Counted from the first letter of the stretch, positions 15,508 to 26,056 are shown. The stretch: 64,000 nucleotides of DNA from Geomonas oryzae (GCF_004117875.1 NZ_RAHW01000001.1:186001-250000), one strand, 5' to 3'. A program made the numbers and translations. Notes: generated from the letters alone by a model not told the origin.

Positions 15508-17961
15508 ATGATGACCATCAAGACCAAACTTACCCTCAATGTAATCATCGTGATCCTGATCGTCGCCGGGGTAGCCATCGCCAGCATCGTCGGCATGCGC
15601 TTCGTCGACAGCAAGCTGAAGGACCTCACCCAGCGCAGCACCCCTTTCCAGATGAGAACGGTGGAATTCCAGCGCCAGATCCAGGAGACGACGGCGGACC
15701 TGATCAAGGTCAGCGCCTCCAGAAACCGCGGCGAGTTCCAGGGCGCAAAGTCGGAGGCGGAGAAGACGCTCGCGCAGGTGGAAACCGGCCAGGCGGCGCT
15801 GCAGGCGCTCTCCGGCGACGTGAAGCTGGAGGCCCACGAGGCCCTGGCCGGCATAGCGACGGAACTCTTCCAGGTGACTTCCGGAAAGATAAAGGCCGAA
15901 GAGGACGCGACTGCGGCCAACAAGACGATCAACGAGCGGCTCCTTGAGGCGACCACCCGCCTCAAGGAGCTCGACGCGAAGATCAAGGGGCTGCAGTCGA
16001 CGAGCTCCAGCTCCTACAGCAGGTCTGTTACGGAAACGAAGGGCGTATCGGACCGTGCCCGAAACGTCGAGGCGCTGAAGCTCACCTTGAAGGACTTCCA
16101 CCTGGGTCTTTTGGAGGTGAGCAAGGCGTCCACCAAGAAGGGTGTCCTCATCTCCCAGGCGAAATGCAACTCGGCCATGAGCAAGGCGCTGCAAAACGAG
16201 GTTGCCAAGAGTTCCGGCGGCATCTCCGGGGACCTTAAGTACCTGAACGGCAGGATCGTCCCGTTCGGCAAGGCCCAAAGCGCCACCCTCGACCCCGGCG
16301 TCACCGACACCTCGGCAAGGGACCAGCTCTTCGCCGAGATCACCCAAAAGATGAACGCGGTGAACCTGGTGCTCGAGCAGGAGGCCGCCATGGCCGCAGA
16401 CACCCTCGGTTCGGAGACGCGCAAGCAGGCCTCCTACTTCGGCAACTCGACGGTCGCCACCGGGGTGATGGCGAACAACTCGGAGCTGCTTTCCCTGGGG
16501 CTCAAGGTGGACGGCCTCGCCTCGCGCCTTTTCACCGCGACGAGCGTGAAGGACGTCGACGCCATCGAGGGTGAACTGAACGGGCTCTTCGGCCGCATAG
16601 GCCAGGTGGACGCCCAGCTCTCCAAGTCGCTCTCCAAGCTGAACGCGCGCACCGAGACCGCGCTTTTGCGCCAGGCGGAGGGGGCCCTCGGCACGGTAAG
16701 GGGACTTCTCTTCGTAAAAGACGGGGTGCTCTCGAAGATCCGCAACCGCCTGGACATGGAGGTGAAGGCGGCGGCGGCCATGGGCAAGCTGCGCGAGATC
16801 GTCCAGAAACAGGCGGAAAGCGGGCAAAAGACGGTGAGCGTGGCGCAGGTGGACCAGGAAAAGGCCATCACCACCGTGAACAGGATGGTCCGTTTCTCGA
16901 CCCTGCTGATCGGCGCCATAAGCCTTGGGGCCGTCCTCTTCGGGATCGCCTTCGGCGTCTGGGTCTACCGCTCCATATCACGGCCGCTCGCCCAACTGCT
17001 CGGGGTGTCGCAGGCGGTGGCCAAGGGGGATCTCTCGGTCCGCATCGACACCGACAACGGCGACGAGGTGGGCAAGGTACAGCTCGCCATGTGGGAGATG
17101 GTGAACAACCTGCGCGGGATGGTGGGCAAGATAAAGGACGCCACCCAGAGCCTCGCCAGCAGCTCGGAGGAGCTCTCCGCAACCGCCGTCTCGCTAGAGC
17201 GCGGCGCCGAGGAACAGACCACGCGCATCGACCAGTCCGCGACCGCGATGACCGAGATGACGCAGACCACGGTGGAGGTGGCGAAGAATTCGACGGACAC
17301 CTCCGACGCCGCGGTGCAGATGAAGGGGATAGCAGACCGCGGCAAGGCGGCGATGCAGACGACGGCGCGGGAGCTGGACCGGTTCGTCGAGTCGGTGAAG
17401 GAAGCGGCCCAGAAGGTGGAATCTCTCGGCAAGCAGTCCGAGGAGATCAGCGACGTGGTGACCCTGATAAACGACATCGCCAACCAGACGAACCTCCTCG
17501 CGCTAAACGCGGCGATCGAGGCGGCGCGCGCCGGCGAACAGGGGCGCGGCTTCGCGGTGGTGGCCGACAACGTGCGCGAGCTCGCCGAGCGGACCGCGAC
17601 GGCGACGCAGGAGATATCGCAGACGGTCAAGACCATGCAGAGCAGCGTAAGGGACTCGGTCGCCTTCATGCACGACGAGCGCGAGTCGGTGGAGACGGTA
17701 CAGGGGCAGGTGCAACAGACACTGGTCGCCATCGGGGAGATCGTGAACTACGTCGAGCAGGTGGCCGACATGGTGCAGAGGATCGCCGTCGCCGCCGAGG
17801 AGCAGTCGTCGACCAGCGAGGAAGTGGCCAAAAACATGGACGGCATCCACACCATCGCCCGGGAGCTCAGGAGCTCCTTCACCGACATAAGGCATTCGTC
17901 GGGCGGACTGTCGCAGCTCGCCACGGAGTTGAACGGCATGGTGGGATGGTTCAGGGTGTAA
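15508..17961 (+). CDS. Methyl-accepting chemotaxis protein with a large periplasmic domain
   Basis: The product is 817 aa. TM1 is at about residues 9-30 ([19 protein letters not shown]), the periplasmic sensor region spans about 31-460 and is mostly helical, and TM2 is at about 463-485. HAMP follows ([20 protein letters not shown]), then the signalling domain with the conserved hairpin tip near 650 ([20 protein letters not shown]). The sensor region of about 430 residues is far larger than in Tar/Tsr. No C-terminal NWETF-like tether is seen. It signals to a CheA/CheW array. It is the last gene of a unit with two periplasmic binding proteins, which may present ligand to it. The start may be this ATG or the next codon; GGAG lies upstream. 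Confidence 0.93.
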   Translation: MMTIKTKLTLNVIIVILIVAGVAIASIVGMRFVDSKLKDLTQRSTPFQMRTVEFQRQIQETTADLIKVSASRNRGEFQGAKSEAEKTLAQVETGQAALQALSGDVKLEAHEALAGIATELFQVTSGKIKAEEDATAANKTINERLLEATTRLKELDAKIKGLQSTSSSSYSRSVTETKGVSDRARNVEALKLTLKDFHLGLLEVSKASTKKGVLISQAKCNSAMSKALQNEVAKSSGGISGDLKYLNGRIVPFGKAQSATLDPGVTDTSARDQLFAEITQKMNAVNLVLEQEAAMAADTLGSETRKQASYFGNSTVATGVMANNSELLSLGLKVDGLASRLFTATSVKDVDAIEGELNGLFGRIGQVDAQLSKSLSKLNARTETALLRQAEGALGTVRGLLFVKDGVLSKIRNRLDMEVKAAAAMGKLREIVQKQAESGQKTVSVAQVDQEKAITTVNRMVRFSTLLIGAISLGAVLFGIAFGVWVYRSISRPLAQLLGVSQAVAKGDLSVRIDTDNGDEVGKVQLAMWEMVNNLRGMVGKIKDATQSLASSSEELSATAVSLERGAEEQTTRIDQSATAMTEMTQTTVEVAKNSTDTSDAAVQMKGIADRGKAAMQTTARELDRFVESVKEAAQKVESLGKQSEEISDVVTLINDIANQTNLLALNAAIEAARAGEQGRGFAVVADNVRELAERTATATQEISQTVKTMQSSVRDSVAFMHDERESVETVQGQVQQTLVAIGEIVNYVEQVADMVQRIAVAAEEQSSTSEEVAKNMDGIHTIARELRSSFTDIRHSSGGLSQLATELNGMVGWFRV

Positions 17962-18030
17962 GAAGTTATCGCGCTCCGCGTGCCGATGATATATACTCGA
18001 CCGGCAAACTCATGAAAGGCTGGGAGCAGG

Positions 18031-18705
18031 ATGCGCATCCTCATCATCGAAGACGAGCAAAAGGCCGCCAATTATCTCAAGAAAGGTCTCACCGAAAACG
18101 GCTTCAGCGTCGACATCGCCAACGACGGCGAGGACGGGCTGCACCTCGCCATGACGGAGACCTACGACCTCATCATCCTGGACGTCATGCTCCCGGTAAA
18201 GGGTGGATGGGCCATCATCGAGGAGCTGCGTGCGGCGGGCAACGACGTCCCGGTCATCTTCCTTTCCGCGCGCGACGCGGTGCATGACCGGGTGCACGGC
18301 CTGGAGCTCGGGGCGGACGACTACCTGGTCAAACCGTACGCCTTCTCGGAGCTGCTCGCCCGCATCAGGATCATCCTGCGCCGCCACCCGCTGCAACAGC
18401 CCGAACTTCTGCGGATGGCGGACCTGGAACTCGACATGGTACGCCACAAGGCGCGCCGGGCCGGGCAGTCGCTCGACCTCACCGCGAAGGAGTTCCAGCT
18501 GCTCACCCTCATGCTGCGGCGCCGCGGCGAGGTGCTCTCGCGCACCACGATATCGGAGCAGGTCTGGGGGATCAATTTCGACAGCGACACCAACGTGGTC
18601 GACGTCGCCATAAGAAGGCTCAGGAAGAAGGTGGACGACCCCTTCCCGCTGAAGCTCATCCAAACCATCAGGGGGGTCGGCTATGTCATCGACGAAGCGT
18701 CCTGA
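18031..18705 (+). CDS. OmpR-family response regulator, CusR/CopR type
   Basis: The product is 224 aa. The receiver domain (1-120) has the acidic pocket E7/D8, phospho-acceptor D51 (LDVMLP) and K101 (LVKPY). The C-terminal winged helix (about 128-222) shows [22 protein letters not shown] and the end [24 protein letters not shown], typical of heavy-metal response regulators. It overlaps the sensor kinase gene by 23 bp, so the two are translationally coupled and form a cognate pair. Metal (Cu/Ag) sensing is the usual role of this subfamily, but no efflux genes are nearby, so the signal is open. Confidence 0.92.
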   Translation: MRILIIEDEQKAANYLKKGLTENGFSVDIANDGEDGLHLAMTETYDLIILDVMLPVKGGWAIIEELRAAGNDVPVIFLSARDAVHDRVHGLELGADDYLVKPYAFSELLARIRIILRRHPLQQPELLRMADLELDMVRHKARRAGQSLDLTAKEFQLLTLMLRRRGEVLSRTTISEQVWGINFDSDTNVVDVAIRRLRKKVDDPFPLKLIQTIRGVGYVIDEAS

Positions 18706-20134
18706 CCGCCCCCGCGCCATCTCTCTTACCGCACGCCTGGTCGGTTTCTACTTCGTAGCCACCCTCCTGATCCTTTTGTGCACGAACTGGTTCCAGTTCA
18801 AGCGGCTCTCCAAGGACCTCGATTATGAGGACAACGATTTTCTGGTGGAGCGCATCGTAAACCTGAGGGACATCATCGCCCGCCACCCCGACGCGCTGAA
18901 GGACCAGATACCCGCCAACAAACCGGGACAGCCGAGCCACCATCTTGTGCGCATCCAGGACGCGGAGGGACGCACCCTGATGCAGTCGCCGGGGATCGAG
19001 AACATCCCGGTCGACCGCTTCCCGCCGGCGGTGACCAGCAGCGAGAAGATCGGGCGCGGGGTCCGCTACCGCACCGGGGCGAAAAAGCACTACCTGCTGA
19101 ACGCCGCCTGGGCGGGACGCGACGACAATCCCCATTACCGGCTGGTACAGGTCGCCCTGAACATAACGAAGGACGACGCCCTCATGTCCAAGTACCTGAT
19201 CCGCACCGCCGTGTCGGTGGCGATCGGGCTGATGCTCGCCGCCGTGCTCGGGGTCGTCATCGCGCACCGGGGGCTCAGGCCCCTGAAGGAGATGGCGGAC
19301 AAGCTCTCGGGCATCACCGAGGCCGACCTGCACCAGCGCACCCGGATGGTGGGCTCGCCGCGTGAGCTGGAGGAACTGGCGGTCGCCCTGGATGCGATGC
19401 TGGAGCGTCTCGAGGAATCCTTCGGCCGCCTCTCCGAATTTTCCGCCAACCTCGCCCACGAACTGCGCACCCCGATCAACAACCTGCGCGGCGAGGCGGA
19501 AGTGGCCCTTTCCCGCGCCCGCTCCGAGGACGAATACCGCCGCATCATCGAGTCCGCCATCGAGGAGTACGAGAGGCTCTCCCGCATGGTGGTCGACATC
19601 CTGTTCCTGGCGCGCCCGGACCGCTCCTATCAGCCGGAGCTGATCGACGTCCGCGCCGAGGTGGAGCGGCTGGCAGACTACTACGGCAACGTGGCGGACG
19701 AGGATGACACCGCCATCGCCATCGAGGGAGAGGGGAAGGCCTGCGTCGACCCGCACCTGTTCCAGCGCGCCGTGGGGAACCTGATCTCAAACGCCCTGCA
19801 TTACACGAAGAGGTTCGGCGAGATCAGGGTGAGGCTCACGCCCCTTTCCGACGGGGGGCTCGAACTGATCGTCGAGGACGACGGCATGGGAGTGGACCCG
19901 GCCGAGCTTCCGCGCGTCTTCGACCGCTTCTACCGCTCGCCCCAGGCACGCCAGGTCTACAACCAGGGAAGCGGGCTCGGGCTCGCCATCGTCCGCTCCA
20001 TCATGACCCTGCACGGCGGCACCGTCTCGATGGCGAGCACTCCCGGCAAGGGAACGGCGGTCACCCTCGGCTTTCCTCCTCCCCGCCCCGGGTGCCGCGC
20101 ACAGGACCGCGCACCGGCAGCACAGGAAGGATGA
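18683..20134 (+). CDS. Heavy-metal-type sensor histidine kinase (CusS-like)
   Basis: The product is 483 aa. TM1 is at about 17-38, a periplasmic domain of about 140 residues follows, TM2 is at about 176-197 ([19 protein letters not shown]) and then HAMP ([16 protein letters not shown]). The phospho-acceptor is H259 in [16 protein letters not shown], and the ATPase domain has the N box ([10 protein letters not shown]), [15 protein letters not shown] and GSGLGLAIV. The [17 protein letters not shown] signature is characteristic of the CusS/heavy-metal kinase family. Its partner is the overlapping upstream regulator. Its stop is only a few bases before the next kinase. Confidence 0.92.
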   Translation: MSSTKRPDRPRAISLTARLVGFYFVATLLILLCTNWFQFKRLSKDLDYEDNDFLVERIVNLRDIIARHPDALKDQIPANKPGQPSHHLVRIQDAEGRTLMQSPGIENIPVDRFPPAVTSSEKIGRGVRYRTGAKKHYLLNAAWAGRDDNPHYRLVQVALNITKDDALMSKYLIRTAVSVAIGLMLAAVLGVVIAHRGLRPLKEMADKLSGITEADLHQRTRMVGSPRELEELAVALDAMLERLEESFGRLSEFSANLAHELRTPINNLRGEAEVALSRARSEDEYRRIIESAIEEYERLSRMVVDILFLARPDRSYQPELIDVRAEVERLADYYGNVADEDDTAIAIEGEGKACVDPHLFQRAVGNLISNALHYTKRFGEIRVRLTPLSDGGLELIVEDDGMGVDPAELPRVFDRFYRSPQARQVYNQGSGLGLAIVRSIMTLHGGTVSMASTPGKGTAVTLGFPPPRPGCRAQDRAPAAQEG

Positions 20135-20136
20135 TG

Positions 20137-22317
20137 ATGTTCACGCGCCTGCACCAAAATCGAAGGGAAACGGTTCGGATCGTCGCCATCTACGCCGTCT
20201 TCGGCCTCGCCTGGATCTACGGGTCGGACACGGTCCTCGACTGGCTCTTCGACGACCGGCAGATGCTGATGCGGATCGCCGTCGCCAAGGGGTTTCTCTT
20301 CATCCTCTGCACCGCAACCCTCCTCTACGTCCTGATCGACCGGTACCTGAACGCCGTGGCTGCGGCCGACGGCGCCCGCCTGCAAAGCCTGGAAAGCCTG
20401 AACGAGAAAAACGCCCACCTGCGCCTGTTCTTCGAGTACGCCCCGGTGTCCCTTGCCATGTTCGACCGCGAGATGCGCTACCTCGAGGTGAGCCGCCGCT
20501 GGCTCGTCATGTACGGGCTGGGAGAAGGCGACATCCTCGGTCAGTCGCACTACGAGGTGTTCCCGGAAATCACCGAACGCTGGAAGGAGTTCCACCGCCG
20601 GGGACTCGCCGGCGAGATCCTCTCCGAGGAGGCTGACGAATTCGTCAGGGGGGACGGGGCGGTACAGTACGTGAGGTGGGAGATCCGCCCCTGGTATGAC
20701 GCGGCCGGAGAGGTCGGCGGCATCCTCATCTTCACCGAGGACATCACCGAGAGGAAAAGGTTCGAAAACGCCCTGAGCGCGAACGAGCGCTTCCTGCGCC
20801 TTATGACCGAGCAGTTGCCGGGCATGGTCTGCTACTGGGACAGCGACCTCACCTGCCGCTTCGCGAACCGCGAATACCGGCAGTGGGTCGGTAAAGACGC
20901 CGAGGGTATGATCGGCAAGGGGATGACCGAGGTCCTCGGCCCGGAGCTCGCCGGACAGAACGAGCAGCATGCGCGTGCCGTCCTCGCGGGGGAGCCGCAG
21001 CACTTCCAGAGGACCATCGTCCGCGGAGAGGTGACCTATCACCACTGGGCCCATTACATCCCCGACATCGTGGATGGGAGCGTCCGCGGCTTCTACGTCC
21101 TGATCTCGGACCTTACCGAACTGAAACGCGCCGAGAAGGAGAAGGCCGCCCTGGAGGCGCAACTGCAGCAGGCCCAGAAGATGGAGTCGGTGGGAAGGCT
21201 GGCCGGCGGTGTGGCCCACGACTTCAACAACCTCCTTACCGTCATCATGGGGCTCGCCCAGTTGGGGGCACGGGAGCTGCCGCCCGAGCACCCGGCGCGG
21301 GCCCGCTTCGACGGGATCCGGCAGGCCGCAGACAAATCGGCGGCTCTTACCAGCCAGCTTCTGGGCTTCGCCCGCAGGCAGACCATCGCGCCGAGGGTTC
21401 TGGACCTGAACGGGGCCGTGGAGCAGATGCTCAAGATGCTGAAGCGTCTGGTGGGCGAGGACATCGACCTCGCCTGGGGACCCGGGGCGGGACTGTGGCG
21501 GGTCTGCATGGACCCGTCCCAACTGGATCAGATCGTCGCCAACCTCTGCGTGAACGCCCGCGACGCCATTGCCGACGTCGGCAAGATCACCATCGAAACC
21601 CGCAACGTCGCCTTCGACACCGACTACTGCAACGCCCACTTCGGCTTTACCCCCGGCGACTACGTCATGCTCGCCGTGAGCGACGACGGCTGCGGCATGG
21701 ACCAGGAGACCCTCTCCCACATCTTCGAGCCGTTCTTCTCCACCAAGGACGTGGGACGCGGCACCGGCCTGGGCCTCGCCACGGTGTACGGCATCGTCAG
21801 GCAAAACAGCGGCTTCATCAACACCTACAGCGAGCCGGGCAAGGGAACCAGCTTCAAGATTTACATCCCGCGGCACCGGGGGGACGAGGCGGAACCGCTC
21901 GCCGAGCCGACCGCAGCCAAGGAGATCCGGGGGAACGAGACCATCCTGATCGTGGAGGACGAGCCGAGCATCCGCGAGGTGGCGGTGTCGTTCCTCGCCT
22001 TGCAGGGGTACCAGGTCATTTCCGCCAAGACCCCTTCCGAGGCGCTGGAACTCGCCGGCCAGCAGGGGCGCCGCATCGATCTCATCGTAACCGACGTGGT
22101 CATGCCCGAGATGAACGGGCGGGAGCTGGCGCGCAGGCTGCAGCCGCACTGCCCGGATGCTGCGTGCCTCTTCATGTCCGGCTACACCGCCAACGTGATT
22201 GCCCACCACGGCGTGCTGGATAAGGGGGTGAACTTCATCTCGAAGCCCTTCTCGATGACCGACCTCGCAGTGAAGGTGCGGGAAGTGCTCGACGCACCTT
22301 CACACCATGACGCTTAG
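20137..22317 (+). CDS. Hybrid histidine kinase: 2 TM, PAS-PAS-HisKA-HATPase-REC
   Basis: The product is about 726 aa. Three ATG codons occur in a row (20131, 20134, 20137); AGGAAGG gives best spacing to the third, right after the upstream stop. Two N-terminal TM helices (VAIYAVFGLAWIYG and GFLFILCTATLLYVLID) enclose a short loop. Two PAS domains follow (about 90-210 and 215-340; FEYAPVSLAMFDREMRYL and LRLMTEQLPGMVCYWD). The phospho-acceptor is H361 in GGVAHDFNNLLTVIMG, followed by HATPase (DDGCGMDQ, GRGTGLGLATVYGI) and a C-terminal receiver with D653 (IVTDVVMPEMNG). The REC domain directly after the ATPase suggests phosphorelay or self-control. The signal is unknown. Confidence 0.9.
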   Translation: MFTRLHQNRRETVRIVAIYAVFGLAWIYGSDTVLDWLFDDRQMLMRIAVAKGFLFILCTATLLYVLIDRYLNAVAAADGARLQSLESLNEKNAHLRLFFEYAPVSLAMFDREMRYLEVSRRWLVMYGLGEGDILGQSHYEVFPEITERWKEFHRRGLAGEILSEEADEFVRGDGAVQYVRWEIRPWYDAAGEVGGILIFTEDITERKRFENALSANERFLRLMTEQLPGMVCYWDSDLTCRFANREYRQWVGKDAEGMIGKGMTEVLGPELAGQNEQHARAVLAGEPQHFQRTIVRGEVTYHHWAHYIPDIVDGSVRGFYVLISDLTELKRAEKEKAALEAQLQQAQKMESVGRLAGGVAHDFNNLLTVIMGLAQLGARELPPEHPARARFDGIRQAADKSAALTSQLLGFARRQTIAPRVLDLNGAVEQMLKMLKRLVGEDIDLAWGPGAGLWRVCMDPSQLDQIVANLCVNARDAIADVGKITIETRNVAFDTDYCNAHFGFTPGDYVMLAVSDDGCGMDQETLSHIFEPFFSTKDVGRGTGLGLATVYGIVRQNSGFINTYSEPGKGTSFKIYIPRHRGDEAEPLAEPTAAKEIRGNETILIVEDEPSIREVAVSFLALQGYQVISAKTPSEALELAGQQGRRIDLIVTDVVMPEMNGRELARRLQPHCPDAACLFMSGYTANVIAHHGVLDKGVNFISKPFSMTDLAVKVREVLDAPSHHDA

Positions 22318-22405
22318 TCCGGGACGGTGTCCCCGCCCCCCTCTGGGATGTCCCTTCGACGGGCGAAGGCCCGGAAGGAGAGGCCTAAGGGGGCACGGGG
22401 GCACA

Positions 22406-22423
22406 GATGACAAAAATGTCATC
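22406..22423 (+). promoter_or_regulatory. Perfect inverted repeat upstream of the LtaS-like gene
   Basis: GATGACA-aaaa-TGTCATC lies about 75 bp before the ATG at 22499. A weak promoter (TTGTCG at 22450, 16-bp spacer, TATCAC at 22472) lies between it and the gene, so the repeat could be an operator or a small hairpin ending the upstream transcript. Confidence 0.35.
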
Positions 22424-22498
22424 CGTCTGCAATCTTCCGGAAAGGCGTCTTGTCGTATGCTCTGTGGCGCATATCACGACAATTGTGAGGTTTAATAC

Positions 22499-24400
22499 AT
22501 GCCGCAACGCCGACTGGGCCTGGTCGCCCTTGTCTCCTGCACCTTCCTTTCCGTAAACGCCGCTATCCGCATCATGCTCCTGAGCATGGCCCCCAAGGGG
22601 GCGGGCCTGAAGCTCTCCCTGATCCTCAAGGCAGCCTGCACCGGGTTCTACTTCGACCTGGCCACGCTCGCCTACGCCCTCATACCGCTGGCACTCTACC
22701 TCATCGTCATGCCGCGCCGGGTCACCACGCACCGCTGGCACATCCGGGCCGTGCGGGTGCTCTTCGCGCTGTTCGTGGGCGTGCTCGTCTTCGACATCTG
22801 CGCCGAGTACCTCTTCTTCGACGAATTCGGTACGCGTTTCAACTTCATCGCCGTCGACTACCTGATCTACACCACCGAGGTGATCGGGAACATCAAGGAG
22901 TCGTACCCCCTTCCGGTGATCTTCTCCGGCATCGGGGCGATCGCCGTCGGGGCTTCCTGGTTTTTGCGCAGGGCCATCGCCCGCGGCGCCGAGATGACCT
23001 TCAACGGGGCCTACCACAGGCTCGGCGCGCTGCTGCTCATCGCTCCGCTTCTCTCCTACGGCGTGGTCAACGTCTCGCAGTCGGCGATTTCCCAGAACAA
23101 CTTCGCCAACGAGATCGCCGGCAACGGGGTCTACAACCTTTTCGCGGCCTTCATCAACAACGAGCTTTCCTTCACGAGGTTCTACCGTACCCTCCCACAG
23201 GACAAGGTGAACGCGCGCTTGAGGACCCTGGTGGCCGAGAGAAACAACAGCTTCGCCAACCCGAAGTCCGAGCGTTTCACGAGGGAGATCCGCGGCGAAG
23301 GTCCGGAGAAGCACCTGAACCTGGTGGTGATCACCGAGGAGAGCCTCTCCGGCGAGTACCTGGGCGTCTTCGGCAACAAGGACCACCTGACGCCGAACCT
23401 GGACCGCCTCGCCTCCCAGTCGCTTCTCTTCACCAACCTCTACGCCAACGGCACCCGCACCATCCGCGGGCTGGAGGCACTCACCCTCTCCATCCCCCCG
23501 CTGCCGGGGACGTCGATCGTCAAGCGCCCCAACAACGGCGGCTTCCGCTCCTGGGGCGAGATCCTGAACGGGAAGGGGTACGAGTCCAAGTTCATCTACT
23601 CGGGGCACGGCTACTTCGACAACATGAATGCCTTCTTCTCCGGCAACGGCTACTCCATCGTGGACCGGCAGGATTTCGCCCAGAACGAGGTGACCTTCTC
23701 CAACGTCTGGGGTGCCTGCGACGAGGACCTGTTCCGCAAGGTGATCCGTGAGGGAGACAAGTCTTACGCGGCGAAGAAACCGTTCTTCTCCATGGTGATG
23801 ACCACCTCGAACCATCGCCCCTTCACCTACCCCGCCGGCCGCATCGACATCCCCTCCAAGAGCGGCAGAAAGGGTGGGGTCAAGTACGCCGACTACGCGA
23901 TCGGGAGGCTGGTGGCCGAGGCAAGCAGCAAGCCGTGGTTCAAGGACACCATCTTCGTCATCGTGGCCGATCACTGCGCGAGCAGCGCCGGGAAAACGGA
24001 CATCCCGATCAAGAAGTACGAGATCCCGCTCATCGTCTACTCCCCGGCCCACGTGAAACCCGCGCGCGTCGACAGGATGATGAGCCAGATCGACGTGGCG
24101 CCGACCGTCCTCGGCCTGATGAACATGAGCTATAAGAGCGACTTCCTGGGGCGGGACGTCCTGAAGGATTCCGACCGGGCCCCGCGCGCCTTCGTATCGA
24201 CCTACCAGAAGCTTGGGTACCTCACCGAGGACAGGCTCCTCGTGCTCGGCCCCCAGCAGTACGCGGCTCAGTACAAGGTGGACAGAAAGAGCGGGAAAGC
24301 GCAACCGGAGCCGGTCTCCGACGACATGCTCTCCGACATGCTCGCCTACTACCAGGGTGCGGATTACATCTACCAGCACAGGCTGAACCGGATTCACTAG
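22499..24400 (+). CDS. LTA-synthase/MdoB-family membrane phosphoglycerol or phosphoethanolamine transferase
   Basis: The product is 633 aa. About five TM helices occupy residues 1-205; the sulfatase-fold catalytic domain faces outward (about 270-600). Visible elements are LVVITEESLSGEYLG (metal-binding Glu), the nucleophile Thr in NGTRTIRGLEAL (T319 or T321), MTTSNHRPFTYP, and IVADHCASSAGK (metal-binding Asp-His). The family transfers phospho-alcohol head groups from lipids to glycans or other lipids. Diderms use it for periplasmic glucans or LPS decoration; the acceptor is not evident here. Its stop abuts the PAP2 phosphatase start, so the two are one operon acting on lipid head groups. Confidence 0.85.
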   Translation: MPQRRLGLVALVSCTFLSVNAAIRIMLLSMAPKGAGLKLSLILKAACTGFYFDLATLAYALIPLALYLIVMPRRVTTHRWHIRAVRVLFALFVGVLVFDICAEYLFFDEFGTRFNFIAVDYLIYTTEVIGNIKESYPLPVIFSGIGAIAVGASWFLRRAIARGAEMTFNGAYHRLGALLLIAPLLSYGVVNVSQSAISQNNFANEIAGNGVYNLFAAFINNELSFTRFYRTLPQDKVNARLRTLVAERNNSFANPKSERFTREIRGEGPEKHLNLVVITEESLSGEYLGVFGNKDHLTPNLDRLASQSLLFTNLYANGTRTIRGLEALTLSIPPLPGTSIVKRPNNGGFRSWGEILNGKGYESKFIYSGHGYFDNMNAFFSGNGYSIVDRQDFAQNEVTFSNVWGACDEDLFRKVIREGDKSYAAKKPFFSMVMTTSNHRPFTYPAGRIDIPSKSGRKGGVKYADYAIGRLVAEASSKPWFKDTIFVIVADHCASSAGKTDIPIKKYEIPLIVYSPAHVKPARVDRMMSQIDVAPTVLGLMNMSYKSDFLGRDVLKDSDRAPRAFVSTYQKLGYLTEDRLLVLGPQQYAAQYKVDRKSGKAQPEPVSDDMLSDMLAYYQGADYIYQHRLNRIH

Positions 24401-25165
24401 ATGCATGCAAAACTTGACGGAAAGTTCTGGGTACGGCACCTAGCCGTACCCTTTTTTCTTTTTTTCGCCGCCGCCATTTTCTGCGAAGTTACCGACGTGG
24501 ACCTGGTACTGGCCGACCGCTTCTTCGACTTCTCCGCCGGAGTCTGGCCCGCGCGCCACTCCTTTTGGGCTGAGTGGCTGATCCATCAGCGCGGCAAGGA
24601 ACTTATCATCCTGATCACCGCGGGCTCCTTCGCCGGTTGGCTCGCCTCATGGCGCTGGCAGTGCCTGCGCCGCGACCGCTGGTCCCTGCTCTTTCTGGCC
24701 CTTGTCATCGTCCTAAGCACGACGAGCGTGGCCCTGATGAAGAAGGGGATCGGGAGGCACTGTCCGTGGGACGTCACGCGCTACGGCGGGAGCGTTCCCT
24801 ACACCCGGCTCACCGAGCCGCCGCCGCAGGCGTGCGCACCCGGAAACTGCTTTCCCGCCGGCCACGCCTCGGGGGGCTTCGCGCTCTTCGCGGGGTATTT
24901 CGCCTGGCGCGACCGCAGAAGGCGCCTCGCGCTGTCGTCGCTCGCGGCGGGAGGGGTGCTCGGGAGCATCTACGCCTACGGCCAGATGGCGCGCGGGGCG
25001 CATTTCCTGTCGCACAACTTCTACAGCGCCATCATCTGCTGGCTCATCCCGCTCTTCCTGTACCTTCCTTACCGGTATCTGCTGAGGGCACCACGGGCTG
25101 AAGCTCCCCTTCCCGCGGCGCCGCCTGTGGTCGCGAAGTACTCGAGGGGGAGTGAGGAGGGCTAG
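24401..25165 (+). CDS. PAP2-family membrane phosphatase
   Basis: The product is 254 aa and the ATG immediately follows the previous stop. The three phosphatase motifs are present: KKGIGRHCPWD (KX6RP-like), CFPAGHASGG (PSGH-like, with catalytic His) and ARGAHFLSHNFYSA (the SRX5HX3D position, with the final Asp replaced by Ser). About six TM helices frame them. The extended segment with CAPGNC before motif 2 is shared with LpxE/EptA-linked PAP2 enzymes. Likely substrates are undecaprenyl-PP, phosphatidylglycerol phosphate or lipid A phosphate; pairing with the LtaS-like enzyme favours envelope lipid modification. Confidence 0.85.
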   Translation: MHAKLDGKFWVRHLAVPFFLFFAAAIFCEVTDVDLVLADRFFDFSAGVWPARHSFWAEWLIHQRGKELIILITAGSFAGWLASWRWQCLRRDRWSLLFLALVIVLSTTSVALMKKGIGRHCPWDVTRYGGSVPYTRLTEPPPQACAPGNCFPAGHASGGFALFAGYFAWRDRRRRLALSSLAAGGVLGSIYAYGQMARGAHFLSHNFYSAIICWLIPLFLYLPYRYLLRAPRAEAPLPAAPPVVAKYSRGSEEG

Positions 25166-25914
25166 TCGGCGTAGATCATCTTGCGGGTCATGCCGCCGTC
25201 GACGACGAAGTTCTGCCCGGTGATGAACCCCGCGCGGGACGAGGCGAGGTACGCGACGAGTTCAGCGATATCTTCGGCACGTCCCACCCGGCCGACCGGA
25301 TGCTGGGCGTGATCCTCCCGGCGCAGCTCGGAATCCGGGCCGTTGTGGATCCACCCGGGGCTGACGCAGTTCACCCGCACCTCGGCCCCTAGGCTCATGG
25401 CGAGGGCGTGGGTCAGCGCCAAGACGCCCCCCTTGCTTGCCGAGTACGCCTCGGTGTCCGCCTCCGACTGCAGGGCGCGGGTGGAAGAGATGTTGACGAT
25501 GCTGCCGCGGCTTTTCTTCAGATGCGGGACCGCGTGCTTCGTGCAGAGGAAGACGCCGGTCAGGTTGGTGGCGATGACCCGGCTCCACTGCTCGAGCGTG
25601 AGTTCGTGCACGGGGGCGGCGTGGGCGCCCGCGAGAGCGGCGTTGTTCACCAGCAGATCGAGGCGACCGAAGCGCTCGACGCTCCGTTCCACCATGGAGA
25701 GCACCGACTGCTCGTCCGATACGTCCGCCTGCAGGGCAAGCAGACGCCCCGGCGCGGCGAGCCCGGCTACGGCGCCGTCCGCCGACGCCCCGTCGATGTC
25801 CGCCAGCACCACCGCATACCCCTCCGACAGCAGTTTCTTAGCGATCCCGCAACCGATGCCGCGCCCGGCACCGGTCACCAGCGCCACCTTCATCCCGTTC
25901 TCCATGTCTTCCAT
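25162..25914 (-). CDS. Short-chain dehydrogenase/reductase
   Basis: The product is 250 aa. The ATG at 25914 is chosen because AAAGGAGG lies six bases upstream; an ATG eight codons earlier has none. Classical SDR features are the nucleotide-binding TGAGRGIGCG, DIDG after beta-2 (favours NAD over NADP), NNAALAG, the catalytic Ser in ISSTRA, Tyr/Lys in AYSASKGG, and SPGWIH. The C-terminus has the GFITGQNFVVDGGMTRKM phrase seen in 3-oxoacyl-ACP-reductase-like SDRs. The substrate cannot be assigned. It converges with, and overlaps by 4 bp, the PAP2 gene. Confidence 0.88.
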   Translation of the reverse strand: MEDMENGMKVALVTGAGRGIGCGIAKKLLSEGYAVVLADIDGASADGAVAGLAAPGRLLALQADVSDEQSVLSMVERSVERFGRLDLLVNNAALAGAHAAPVHELTLEQWSRVIATNLTGVFLCTKHAVPHLKKSRGSIVNISSTRALQSEADTEAYSASKGGVLALTHALAMSLGAEVRVNCVSPGWIHNGPDSELRREDHAQHPVGRVGRAEDIAELVAYLASSRAGFITGQNFVVDGGMTRKMIYAD

Positions 25915-26017
25915 ATCCGTCCTCCTTTCCCGGCTCAAACAGGCTCAAAAGCTACAACAGGGGGCGCCGATGCGCAAACATAAATGCGATATAATCCCTT
26001 CCCAGTGGAACCGCCAC

Positions 26018-26046
26018 TTGACTGTAATTACACCTGTACATACAAT
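26018..26046 (+). promoter_or_regulatory. Sigma-70 promoter with embedded palindrome (brnTA operator candidate)
   Basis: TTGACT (26018-26023), a 17-bp spacer and TACAAT (26041-26046) form a strong promoter. The palindrome TGTAATTACA (26023-26032) sits between the two boxes, where a bound repressor would block polymerase. BrnA-type antitoxins autorepress their own operon, so this is the natural operator candidate. The start of transcription would be near 26053, only about 4 bases before the brnT ATG. Confidence 0.55.
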
Positions 26047-26056
26047 GAGGCAGGCA

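Noticed and set aside
19957-22209. 750-aa minus-strand frame opposite the hybrid kinase
   Set aside because: Arg/Gly/His/Val-rich shadow; the plus strand has complete PAS, HisKA, HATPase and REC motifs.
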